From JAVVPL01 sp036655775 (lineage in GTDB: Bacteria > Bacteroidota > Bacteroidia > Bacteroidales > P3), in NCBI GenBank assembly GCA_036655775.1, contig JAVVPL010000051.1, positions 1 through 13,639 of the forward strand: a stretch of 13,639 bases of DNA. The letters run 5' to 3'. The position numbers were made by a program, and so were the translations under genes. A model generated the notes under the pieces. The model made no database searches, had not been told where the DNA came from, and worked only from the letters and a program-made list of their open reading frames with translations. Below are positions 6,884-13,639 of this stretch, piece after piece; within the stretch, counting starts at the first letter, position 1, and the number at the start of each line of letters is the position of its first letter.

Positions 6884-8338
6884 TTAAATCTTTAGTCCTT
6901 GTTTTTTGTCTCTAAAGAGCCATAAACCAAATGCAGTCAATAGCCCATTAAGCAATAATAATTCAAAGCCAAACGAATAATTCCAACAATATTTACAAAC
7001 CCATACACTTAAATAACAAAGTAGAGGCGATGCCAAAACTACTACGGGAGTCCACCTATCCACAATTTTCCATTTGGTATAAATGCCTACCGCAAATAAA
7101 CCCAACAAAGGACCATACGTATAAGAGGCAATATCATAAACCAAATTGATAATAGAATCGTTTTTCAACACATTAAACATAAGAATCAATAAAACAAATA
7201 AAACCGCAAAGGAAAAATGCGTAATATATCGGATTTTTCTTTTTGCTTTTTCGTCCAAATTACGTTTTTCAATGCCCAAAATATCAATAGAAAAACTAGT
7301 TGTAAGTGCCGTCAATGCACCATCTGCACTAGAATAAGCAGCCGACAAAACTCCGATTACAAATGTTAAACCTGCAACTCCCCCCAAACTACGAATAGCT
7401 ACATTGGGAAATATTTGATCGGTATCGGTTACTAAAATGCCTTTTTCCTTTACATACATCACCAATATAGCACCTAAAACCAAAAAGCAAATATTCATCA
7501 AAAGTAAAATTCCACTAAAGGTAAACATGTTTTTTTGTGCATCTTTCAAATTACGACAACTCAAATTCTTTTGCATCATATCTTGATCCAATCCAGTCAT
7601 GGTAATGGTGATAAACATGCCACTGATAAATTGTTTTAAAAAATAACGTTTGTGATGCGGATCGGTTTCTAAAATTTGAGAATAAGGGCCCTCCCACACT
7701 TGGGTCAACATATCCAACAAACCTAAATCCAATTCTTTGCAAATATAATAAATAGAAATAAATACCGCTAATAACATAAACGTTGTTTGTAGTGTATCGG
7801 TCCAAACAATAGTTTTGATTCCCCCTTTAAACGTATAGCCTAAAATTAACAAAACAAAAAGTACTGAAGCCGCCCAGAAAGGGAAACCATAGGCTTTCAA
7901 TACAAATTCGTACAGTACACTCACAACTAAAAACATGCGCAAAGTCGCCCCTAAACTACGGGATATAATAAAAAATAAAGAACCCGATTTATAGGAAAAA
8001 AAACCAAAACGTTGTTCCAAAAAACTATAAATAGAAATCAAATTGAGTTTATAATACAGAGGTAATAAAACGGTGGCCACTACCACATAACCCGCTATAA
8101 ACCCAAATACTAAAGGGATATAATAAAAATTTTCGTTGAGTACATTCCCAGGTACCGACATAAAAGTAACACCCGATAGTGAGGCTCCTACCATTCCATA
8201 AGCCACTACAAACCAAGGCGATCGACGATTACCCACAAAAAATGTAGCCGAAGTCGCTTTTTTAGATGTAAAATAGGTGATGAAAAATAAAAGTGCGGTA
8301 TAGCATATAAAAACTATCGCAATATGATTTGCATTCAT
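6884..8338 (-). CDS. Sodium:solute symporter (SSS family)
   Basis: This 484-residue inner-membrane protein is hydrophobic throughout, with about 13 membrane segments as expected for the SSS/LeuT fold. Family features are the N-terminal segment followed by FFVGNRRSPWFVVAYGMVG (33-51) with SGVTFMSVPG (55-64), SIYSFLEQRFG (102-112), GGIKTIVWTDTLQ (172-184) and GLDQDMMQKNLSCRN (249-263). LSAAYSSADGALTAL (331-345) matches the region that supplies the Na2 sodium-site serines. Substrates in this family include sugars, sialic acid, amino acids and vitamins; none can be chosen from sequence. The ATG at 8336-8338 gives a typical start. The TonB receptor gene lies 79 nt downstream with its own -7 box, so operon membership is uncertain. 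A terminator-like hairpin separates the symporter gene from the peptidase gene upstream. Confidence 0.88.
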   Translation of the reverse strand: MNANHIAIVFICYTALLFFITYFTSKKATSATFFVGNRRSPWFVVAYGMVGASLSGVTFMSVPGNVLNENFYYIPLVFGFIAGYVVVATVLLPLYYKLNLISIYSFLEQRFGFFSYKSGSLFFIISRSLGATLRMFLVVSVLYEFVLKAYGFPFWAASVLFVLLILGYTFKGGIKTIVWTDTLQTTFMLLAVFISIYYICKELDLGLLDMLTQVWEGPYSQILETDPHHKRYFLKQFISGMFITITMTGLDQDMMQKNLSCRNLKDAQKNMFTFSGILLLMNICFLVLGAILVMYVKEKGILVTDTDQIFPNVAIRSLGGVAGLTFVIGVLSAAYSSADGALTALTTSFSIDILGIEKRNLDEKAKRKIRYITHFSFAVLFVLLILMFNVLKNDSIINLVYDIASYTYGPLLGLFAVGIYTKWKIVDRWTPVVVLASPLLCYLSVWVCKYCWNYSFGFELLLLNGLLTAFGLWLFRDKKQGLKI

Positions 8339-8370
8339 ATAGAAAAATTTTAACGTTTAAATAAATAAAG

Positions 8371-8400
8371 AACGCCTCTAAAATTAATTTCAGAGGCGTT
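8371..8400 (-). terminator. Terminator after the peptidase gene
   Basis: Arms AACGCCTCT (8371-8379) and AGAGGCGTT (8392-8400) form a GC-containing stem. The A/T centre is itself self-complementary. On the minus strand the hairpin is followed by U-rich CTTTATTTATTT, and it lies 31 nt beyond the peptidase stop codon. The plus-strand flank has no U run. Confidence 0.65.
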
Positions 8401-8431
8401 TATTGAACGCTCTGGCGCATTTAGGTCTAGC

Positions 8432-10117
8432 TTATTCTGCTATAAATTGTTTCGCATAATACTTGGCTGTCAATTTCTCACCTGTGGCTTTTTCGATCAT
8501 TTCATTCCAAGGATAGATTGCACCAGGCGCAAATACTTTGTTTACCATATATTCTCCAATTGCAATATTTCCCACATAATTAGGGGTTTTAATATTGTCG
8601 GTTTTGAGTATCTGCGTACAAATATAATTATTTAATTGAGAGGCCAACAATTCACCTAATAAATAATTGTGATAATAACATGGAGAGGTAGCAATATGTA
8701 TTTTCGATGCCCAATCTGCCATATTTTCACGTCCTTGCGGTTTTTTGATCAATTGGTATTTTTCAACCAACGACCACCAAAGTGCATTCAAATCTTGGTC
8801 TGGATTTTCATAAAGTCCTTTTTCAAAACGATACATTACTTGTGCCCAACGACTAAATACCAATTGTTGTAAACGTAATTGTTTAAACCCATTATCTCCA
8901 ATTTTTTTAGCATCATCGGCGCTGATAATTCCCATTTCACTCATCCATACAGGATTTGTAGAATTGCGCCCAAAGAGCATTGCTACGGCCTCGGTGGTAA
9001 AGGTATGAGCAGGTTCTTTTAAAACATAAGGAACCGTAGGATCTATATTTTTATCATATACTGCATGTCCAAATTCATGCAACATGGTCCCCATCCACAT
9101 TTCCGTATTTTTCAAATTACCTAAAACGCGTACATCCCCTTTTTTATCAATTGTAATACAATAGGCATGCTGATTTTTATTTTCTTTTTCGTAAAGATCG
9201 CTATTTGCTAAAATATTATCTGCATTGAGATTGATTCCTGCAAAAAAATCGGAAGTAAGTTTTTCGATATTTTTATCTTTATAATACGCATCCAAATCTA
9301 CTGGATATAAAGTAGGTGCTTCTTGAAAAAAACGATTTTGATAATGCCAAGGCATCAAGGCTTCTTTGCTTAGTTTGTAACGTTTTACAAAATGATCATC
9401 CATTTCGGACTTCAACTGGGTAAAAGCATCTTTAGTCAATCCATCCAACTCATCAAAAATAGCCAATATTTCTTTAGGATCTTGTTCCGACAATTCCAAA
9501 CTCATTTCATGATAATTTTTATAGCCCAATTCTTCAGCAATTTCATTTCGTAATTTTGCCAAGGCTATAATATCGGCCGCTACTACATTTCCAATTTCTT
9601 TATGCGCTTTCCAAACAGCTTCCAAACGCAAATTGTCTGTCGATTTTTTCAATTCCGACTCAATGTCATTATCGCTTAAGGTATCTTTGCCTACAATAGC
9701 ACGGAATTTAGAATATTTTTGTTCAATTTTAGTTTGAATTTCAATCGTTTTATTCAATTTTTCCAAATCAACTTGATTTGCTAAAAACGATAAATACAAT
9801 ACATCCATTTGTCGTTTCAACAATTCATCTTTTACCGCTTTGGATTCTTTAATTTTTTTCAAAGTTTCAAAACGAACTTTATCGGCAAAATAAGCCGTAA
9901 GTTCTTTCGATTTAGCTTCGTAAATTTGAAAGTCTGCATCGGCGCCTGTAATGGAAGAATTCCAATATGCCAAAGCAGCTTCTTTTTCGATGGGAGCCAC
10001 CGTTTTTTCACACTCTTGAATAAAACTTTTCAATTCGCTTTCCATACGTTCTGTTTTGTTGGTACATGCACTGCACAAAATACCAAGGGTCATAATACCT
10101 CCTAAGACTCGTTTCAT
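8432..10117 (-). CDS. Lipoprotein zinc metallopeptidase, M2/M3-type (peptidyl-dipeptidase-like)
   Basis: The 561-residue protein starts MKRVLGGIMTLGILCSAC. Cys18 is the probable lipidated residue, although the -3 position is Cys rather than Leu. The zinc site is HEFGH (347-351), with His347, Glu348 and His351, and the third ligand is probably Glu376 in FTTEAVAML. This is the gluzincin layout (clan MA). The later SPCYYHNYLLGELL (478-491) matches the conserved His/Tyr region of M2 and M3 peptidases. The long helical N-terminal half fits the same fold, in which a deep cleft restricts cleavage to short peptides. The likely job is trimming peptides in the periplasm or at the membrane. An in-frame TTG at 10151-10153 would place extra residues before the signal peptide, so the ATG at 10115-10117 was chosen. 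The gene diverges from recR. Confidence 0.85.
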   Translation of the reverse strand: MKRVLGGIMTLGILCSACTNKTERMESELKSFIQECEKTVAPIEKEAALAYWNSSITGADADFQIYEAKSKELTAYFADKVRFETLKKIKESKAVKDELLKRQMDVLYLSFLANQVDLEKLNKTIEIQTKIEQKYSKFRAIVGKDTLSDNDIESELKKSTDNLRLEAVWKAHKEIGNVVAADIIALAKLRNEIAEELGYKNYHEMSLELSEQDPKEILAIFDELDGLTKDAFTQLKSEMDDHFVKRYKLSKEALMPWHYQNRFFQEAPTLYPVDLDAYYKDKNIEKLTSDFFAGINLNADNILANSDLYEKENKNQHAYCITIDKKGDVRVLGNLKNTEMWMGTMLHEFGHAVYDKNIDPTVPYVLKEPAHTFTTEAVAMLFGRNSTNPVWMSEMGIISADDAKKIGDNGFKQLRLQQLVFSRWAQVMYRFEKGLYENPDQDLNALWWSLVEKYQLIKKPQGRENMADWASKIHIATSPCYYHNYLLGELLASQLNNYICTQILKTDNIKTPNYVGNIAIGEYMVNKVFAPGAIYPWNEMIEKATGEKLTAKYYAKQFIAE

Positions 10118-10244
10118 ATTTATTGTTTTTTTTAAATTTCTAATTTTAGTCAATACGCTATTGATCTTTTATATTTAAGTCGATGTTATTTAGTATTTTT
10201 ATTTTTATAAAATACCAAAGTGCGAAATTACGAAAATAATTGTG

Positions 10245-10252
10245 TATTTTTG
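10245..10252 (+). promoter_or_regulatory. Promoter -7 box of recR
   Basis: TATTTTTG fits TAnnTTTG exactly. It lies 20 nt before the GTG at 10273, leaving a short leader. No TTTG is seen 19-21 nt upstream. The box lies just 3' of an in-frame TTG at 10240, which argues against that codon as the recR start. Confidence 0.4.
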
Positions 10253-10272
10253 TAAAATATTTTAATTATTCT

Positions 10273-10878
10273 GTGGAAACATACGCATCTAAATTACTCG
10301 AAAATGGAGTAAATGAATTATCCAAGCTCCCTGGTATAGGCAAAAAAACTGCTTTACGCATGGCTCTCTATCTTTTAGCTCAAAATAAAGAAGAGGTTGT
10401 AAACTTTGGTCAAAGCATTATCAATATGCGGGAACATATTAAATATTGTACCCGTTGTCACAATATTTCAGATCAGGATCTTTGTGAAATTTGTGCTTCA
10501 CCCAAACGAGAAGCAGGTGTTTTATGTGTAGTGAGCGATATTCGAGATGTTTTAGCCGTAGAAAATACGGGTTTTTATAAAGGACTCTATCATGTTTTAG
10601 GCGGACTTATCTCTCCTATTGAAGGGGTTTCGCCTTCGCAATTAAATATACAAAATTTATTACCACGCATAGAAACTGAATCAATTAGCGAAATCATACT
10701 CGCGCTTCCCGCCACGCCCGATGGAGACACTACCGCTTTTTATATCGCCAAAGCTTTGCAAAACTATCCTGTGCTCCTTAGCTGTATTGCCAAAGGAATT
10801 GCCTTTGGCGATGATCTAGAGTATACTGACGAGTTAACTTTGGGACGTTCTATTGCCAATCGGCTTCCTTTTAAATAG
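10273..10878 (+). CDS. recR: Recombination protein RecR
   Basis: RecR works with RecO (and RecF) to load RecA on single-stranded gaps in damaged DNA. From the GTG at 10273 the protein has 201 residues, the normal RecR length. It shows the helix-hairpin-helix LPGIGKKTA (19-27), a four-Cys zinc motif with Cys59, Cys62, Cys71 and Cys74, and a Toprim domain (about 82-175) beginning LCVVSDIRDVLAVENTG. GLYHVLGGLISPIEG and LALPATPDGDTTAFYI are family signatures. An in-frame TTG at 10240 would add 11 residues not expected in RecR and would lie upstream of the -7 box. It is the only plus-strand gene in the window. It diverges from the peptidase gene and converges on the FKBP gene. Confidence 0.95.
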   Translation: METYASKLLENGVNELSKLPGIGKKTALRMALYLLAQNKEEVVNFGQSIINMREHIKYCTRCHNISDQDLCEICASPKREAGVLCVVSDIRDVLAVENTGFYKGLYHVLGGLISPIEGVSPSQLNIQNLLPRIETESISEIILALPATPDGDTTAFYIAKALQNYPVLLSCIAKGIAFGDDLEYTDELTLGRSIANRLPFK

Positions 10879-10944
10879 CAGCCCTCTATTTTTATAAACG
10901 CATTGCTATCCTTTGAAAACAGCTCAATAATCTTTCCAGATAAA

Positions 10945-10984
10945 ACAAAAAGAGGATGTCTAAAATTTAGGCATCCTCTTTTGT
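10945..10984. terminator. Bidirectional terminator between recR and the FKBP gene
   Basis: Arms AAAAGAGGATG (10948-10958) and CATCCTCTTTT (10972-10982) pair perfectly. The stem can extend inward through CTAA/TTAG. On the plus strand it is followed by a T-rich run, and on the minus strand by five U and more A/T. It lies 66 nt after the recR stop and 15 nt after the FKBP stop, so one hairpin can end both convergent transcripts. Bases 10879-10944 show nothing else. Confidence 0.8.
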
Positions 10985-10999
10985 TATTTTAACTAAAGC

Positions 11000-11686
11000 T
11001 TATTCCGCTGGATTAATTTCCAATAATTCAACTTCAAAAGTCAAAGTTGAACCTGCTGGAATTACAGAAACAGCCCGATCGCCATATCCTAAATTGGAAG
11101 GAATATAAAAGATATATTTAGAACCTACACTCATCAATTGTACGCCTTCGGTCCAACCTGGAATTACTTGATTTAAAGGAAACGTAATGGGTTCTCCACG
11201 ACCTATCGAAGAGTCAAATTCGGTACCATCAAGCAAAGTGCCTACATAATGTACTTTTACTTTATCTGTGGCCAAGGGTTTAGGACCTTTGGTTTCTTTT
11301 ACAATTTTATACTGTAAACCACTAGCGGTAGTAGTAACTCCTTTTACTTTTTTGTTTTTTTCAAGGAATGCAGCCCCTGCTACTTTGTTACCTTCGGCAG
11401 CTTTACTAGCTTCGGCTTCTTGTTTTTTTTGCAAACTGGCTTGCCAAGCTTCTAAAATGCTATTTGCTTCTTCCTCTGTAAAATCCATTTTCACTCCAGT
11501 GAGTGCATCTTTGATACCTTGTGAAAGGATCTCAACATTAAACTCATAAGGAGCTTGTTTGAAATTACGTCCTACATTATAGCCTAATAAATAGCTAACT
11601 GTATCTTTGTCGGTTTTAAATTCTTTTGCCATACTTGGATAAATAATTAATAAAATAAATGTGAATACTAAAATTTTCTTTGTCAT
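11000..11686 (-). CDS. Exported FKBP-type peptidyl-prolyl cis-trans isomerase
   Basis: It catalyses proline isomerisation during folding of exported proteins. The 228-residue protein has a signal peptide (1-20, cleavage after PSMA) with no lipobox Cys. It continues with an N-terminal FKBP dimerisation-type domain (about 24-90: DTVSYLLGYNVGRNFK and a charged helix), an Ala/Lys/Glu-rich linker helix (about 85-112), and a C-terminal FKBP domain (about 130-226). Active-site residues are recognisable: Tyr147, Phe157, Asp158, Val174-Ile175, Trp178 in VIPGW, Tyr201 and Phe217. This is the FkpA/FklB/Mip arrangement, so a periplasmic V-shaped dimer with chaperone activity is expected. It starts 17 nt after the stop codon of the kinase gene and is probably cotranscribed. 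It ends at the bidirectional hairpin shared with recR. Confidence 0.92.
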   Translation of the reverse strand: MTKKILVFTFILLIIYPSMAKEFKTDKDTVSYLLGYNVGRNFKQAPYEFNVEILSQGIKDALTGVKMDFTEEEANSILEAWQASLQKKQEAEASKAAEGNKVAGAAFLEKNKKVKGVTTTASGLQYKIVKETKGPKPLATDKVKVHYVGTLLDGTEFDSSIGRGEPITFPLNQVIPGWTEGVQLMSVGSKYIFYIPSNLGYGDRAVSVIPAGSTLTFEVELLEINPAE

Positions 11687-11703
11687 AATATAATGTTTTA
11701 TAG

Positions 11704-12594
11704 TTAAAAATCGGAAATGTCCTCTTGTTGGGCTTGTTCTACAAAAAGAGGTTTATAATATGCTTTCAATCCGTCCATAGGTCGCTGTACTATTTGTTGA
11801 ATTTGCAAACCATTTTTTTGTGCCACCTCATGAATAAGGTTGCTAAACCAATAAGCCGTAGATCCAACAAAATGAATTGGATACGCACTAAAGTTTGGAT
11901 ATCGTAAAATTTGTTTTTCAAAAAAAGTTTCAAAAGCCTTAGTTACTAAATTTTTAGCATACATTTCTTCTTTGTGTTCAAATAAGAACTTGGCAAAACC
12001 ACCTAAAAAACGATTGGGGAAAGGCCCTTTATACACCCGATCCAAAATATCTGGAGTAAGATACGGACATTCTTGTGCAAAAGCGTTTTGTAAATGCTCG
12101 GGCATATCTTGATGTAAAAAATCGGATAATAAATGTAATCCCAAACTAGCTGCACTGCCATGATCGCCCAACAAATACCCTAAAGAAGGACGTCGATCGA
12201 TAATGTTTTGGCCATCATACAAACAAGAACTACTCCCTGTACCCAATATACAAACTAAGCCTTTTTCTTTTCCACATAAGGCTTGTGCGGCCCCTATCAA
12301 ATCACTCTCTACAAAAACTTCTGCGGTTGAAAAAAAATGTTCTAAACTATATTGTAACACCATTTTTTTGCTATCATTAGCACAACCCGATCCGAAAAAA
12401 TGAACGAACTCCACTTTACTTTTATCAAAAAAAGGATCCAATTCTTTAGATAAAACCTCATCTACCATAGACTCATCTACAAAATAGGGATTCAATCCAA
12501 TGGTTTGGAAATATTTTTCATCTCCAGACTTTGAAATTAAACACCAATCTGTTTTTGTGGAACCACTATCTGCCAATAATAACATCGTTTTCAT
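11704..12594 (-). CDS. BadF/BadG/BcrA-type ATPase, N-acetylglucosamine kinase-like
   Basis: This 296-residue cytoplasmic protein belongs to the ASKHA sugar-kinase/actin fold. The phosphate-1 loop is LADSGSTKTDW (7-17), the probable catalytic Asp is Asp98 in ESDLIGAA, the phosphate-2 loop is ILGTGSSS (117-124), the conserved GDHGSAASLG is at 143-152, and VGSTAYWFS (243-251) fits the adenosine region. This set is typical of the Bacteroidota proteins related to eukaryotic N-acetylglucosamine kinase. The likely job is phosphorylating amino sugars released during peptidoglycan or chitin turnover, but specificity is not shown by the sequence. The in-frame TTG at 12613-12615 lies at the promoter -7 box; the ATG at 12592-12594 is preferred, with a second ATG three codons later possible. 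The FKBP gene follows after 17 nt. Confidence 0.85.
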   Translation of the reverse strand: MKTMLLLADSGSTKTDWCLISKSGDEKYFQTIGLNPYFVDESMVDEVLSKELDPFFDKSKVEFVHFFGSGCANDSKKMVLQYSLEHFFSTAEVFVESDLIGAAQALCGKEKGLVCILGTGSSSCLYDGQNIIDRRPSLGYLLGDHGSAASLGLHLLSDFLHQDMPEHLQNAFAQECPYLTPDILDRVYKGPFPNRFLGGFAKFLFEHKEEMYAKNLVTKAFETFFEKQILRYPNFSAYPIHFVGSTAYWFSNLIHEVAQKNGLQIQQIVQRPMDGLKAYYKPLFVEQAQQEDISDF

Positions 12595-12604
12595 TTTAAG
12601 GTAG

Positions 12605-12640
12605 CAAATGTACAAATTTTCTTATAATAAAACAAATGTA
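12605..12640 (-). promoter_or_regulatory. Promoter of the kinase-FKBP unit, with repeated TACATTTG
   Basis: TACATTTG occurs twice on the minus strand, at 12633-12640 and 12605-12612. The TTTG of the upstream copy (12633-12636) is separated by 20 nt from the downstream copy. Together they form an ideal TTTG-N20-TAnnTTTG promoter. The start of transcription would be close to the ATG at 12592-12594, giving a very short leader. Confidence 0.6.
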
Positions 12641-12655
12641 CAAAAGTGTTCAAAA

Positions 12656-12690
12656 CAAAAAAAGGCTTCTATTTCTAGAAACCTTTTTTG
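12656..12690 (-). terminator. Intrinsic terminator of groEL
   Basis: Arms around AAAGGCTTCTA (12661-12671) and TAGAAACCTTT (12676-12686) pair around a TTTC loop, extended by A/T runs. The single mismatch on the plus strand becomes a G-U pair in minus-strand RNA. The minus-strand hairpin is followed by seven U (12657-12663). Both points fit termination of the leftward groEL transcript, about 20 nt after its stop codon. Confidence 0.8.
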
Positions 12691-12711
12691 TTTTTTTTAA
12701 AATTGCAAAGA

Positions 12712-13639
12712 CTAGTACATTCCGTCCATACCACCCATACCACCAGGCATTGGAGGCATTGCGGGTTTGTCTTCCTTGATATCGGCCAAAACACATTCGG
12801 TAGTCAACAACATACCTGCAATAGAAGCGGCATTTTCAAGAGCTACACGACTTACTTTGGTAGGATCAATGACCCCTGCTTGCAACAAGTTTTCGTATTT
12901 TTCAGAACGGGCGTTGAACCCAAAATCAGCTTTTCCTTCTTTGACTCTATTGACAATAACAGATCCTTCAAGACCTGCATTAGCCACAATTTGACGAAGA
13001 GGTTCTTCCAAAGCACGAAGTACAATTTGAACACCTATTTTTTCATCTTCATTCTCTACTTTTAGTTTTTCTAAAGCAGGAATACAACGAATATAAGCAA
13101 CTCCACCTCCAGGAATAATACCTTCTTCAATGGCTGCACGTGTAGCATGTAAGGCATCGTCAAAACGATCTTTCTTTTCTTTCATTTCTATTTCCGATGC
13201 AGCTCCTACATAAATAACAGCAACCCCTCCAGCTAATTTTGCCAAACGTTCTTGCAATTTTTCACGATCATAATCGGAAGTTGTTTTTTCAATTTGCGCT
13301 TTGATCATGCTGATACGAGATTCAATATCAACCTTTTGACCTTTTCCGTTTACAATGGTTGTGTTTTCTTTATCTACACTTACTTTTTCGGCTTGACCTA
13401 AGAAAGTTAAATCTGCATCTTCCAATTTCAAACCTTTTTCTTCTGCAATAACGGTTCCTCCTGTTAGAATAGCAATATCTTCCAACATTTCTTTACGTCT
13501 ATCCCCAAAACCAGGCGCTTTTACGGCCGCAATTTTCAAAGATCCACGCAAGCGATTCACTACCAAAGTAGCCAATGCTTCGCCATCAATATCTTCGGCT
13601 ATAATTAAAAGAGGACGACCCGACTGTACGGTTTTTTCA
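12712..13639 (-). CDS. groL: Chaperonin GroEL (C-terminal part; cut by the right edge)
   Basis: GroEL forms the double-ring folding chamber that works with GroES in the cytoplasm. The reading frame is open to the window edge, beginning EKTVQSGRPLLIIAEDIDGE, and supplies about 308 residues of a protein normally near 545 long, so the N-terminal part lies outside. Seen are the apical-domain end (LATLVVNRLRGSLKIAAVKA, GFGDRRKEMLEDIAILTGG), the intermediate helix region, VAVIYVGAASEIEMKEKKDR, ATRAAIEEGIIPGGGVAY, and the equatorial C-terminal domain with VLADIKEDKP. The tail is PPMPGGMGGMDGMY, a short Gly-Met tail ending in Tyr rather than the usual Met-Met. Nothing suggests a second, degenerate paralogue. 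A terminator follows the stop codon. The position of groES is not visible, but it is usually just upstream. Confidence 0.97.
   Translation of the reverse strand, partial: EKTVQSGRPLLIIAEDIDGEALATLVVNRLRGSLKIAAVKAPGFGDRRKEMLEDIAILTGGTVIAEEKGLKLEDADLTFLGQAEKVSVDKENTTIVNGKGQKVDIESRISMIKAQIEKTTSDYDREKLQERLAKLAGGVAVIYVGAASEIEMKEKKDRFDDALHATRAAIEEGIIPGGGVAYIRCIPALEKLKVENEDEKIGVQIVLRALEEPLRQIVANAGLEGSVIVNRVKEGKADFGFNARSEKYENLLQAGVIDPTKVSRVALENAASIAGMLLTTECVLADIKEDKPAMPPMPGGMGGMDGMY

Noticed and set aside
6884..10117. Peptidase, symporter, receptor and lipoprotein as one four-gene uptake operon
   Set aside because: A terminator-like hairpin (8371-8400) separates peptidase and symporter, and a -7 box precedes the receptor. 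The shared strand alone is not enough.
12688..13065. A 125-codon plus-strand frame opposite groEL
   Set aside because: It is a shadow of the strongly conserved groEL coding strand and crosses the groEL terminator.
12712..13575. Reading groEL as an intact 287-residue gene starting at 13575
   Set aside because: The codon at 13573-13575 is TTG within the conserved GEALATLVVN. The frame stays open to the edge with canonical GroEL sequence, so the gene is cut by the window rather than truncated.
357..13639. No gene in the window uses TGA as stop (all are TAA or TAG), hinting at recoding
   Set aside because: Only nine stop codons are visible and the DNA is A/T-rich. Tryptophans checked are encoded by TGG, so there is no sign of TGA reassignment.

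Overview
The window looks like chromosomal DNA of a low-GC member of the Bacteroidota. The evidence is a SusC-type TonB-dependent receptor with an N-terminal carboxypeptidase-regulatory-like domain, lipoproteins and a polyphosphate kinase 2 of the Bacteroidota kind, A/T-rich start regions without clear Shine-Dalgarno sequences, and repeated matches to the Bacteroidota promoter pattern TTTG-(about 19-20 nt)-TAnnTTTG. Genus and species cannot be assigned from what is visible. No transposase, integrase, phage gene, CRISPR array or tRNA was recognised, so this is mostly a core-genome region.

Layout, left to right. Bases 1-356 hold no protein gene. The minus strand carries a strong promoter-like pair and a leader with a boxA-like element, which I read as the start of an rRNA operon whose 16S gene would lie just outside the left edge. 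Next come two minus-strand genes transcribed leftward: a PPK2 polyphosphate kinase (1535-2422) with its own promoter, then a secreted alpha/beta hydrolase (357-1481) whose C-terminus is built from a 24-bp tandem repeat. A second minus-strand operon has a TonB-dependent receptor (4009-6804) followed 20 nt later by a beta-helix-type lipoprotein (2594-3988), closed by a terminator hairpin at 2544-2569. Upstream of it are a sodium:solute symporter (6884-8338) and a lipoprotein zinc peptidase of the M2/M3 type (8432-10117), separated by a terminator-like hairpin.

The only plus-strand gene is recR (10273-10878). It diverges from the peptidase gene and converges on a minus-strand pair: a BadF-type N-acetylglucosamine-kinase-like protein (11704-12594) and a periplasmic FKBP peptidyl-prolyl isomerase (11000-11686). 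recR and the FKBP gene share a bidirectional terminator. The right edge holds the C-terminal part of groEL (12712 to beyond 13639) with its own terminator.

Functionally, the most coherent unit is the receptor plus surface-lipoprotein pair. It resembles SusC/SusD in layout, but the lipoprotein is not SusD-like, so it is a candidate outer-membrane uptake pair of unknown substrate. The other genes are housekeeping: protein folding (GroEL, FKBP), recombination repair (RecR), polyphosphate/nucleotide metabolism (PPK2), amino-sugar salvage (kinase), and peptide and solute handling. I found no convincing new defence or mobile system. The best second-look items are the in-frame minisatellite, the receptor/beta-helix pair and the presumed rRNA leader.
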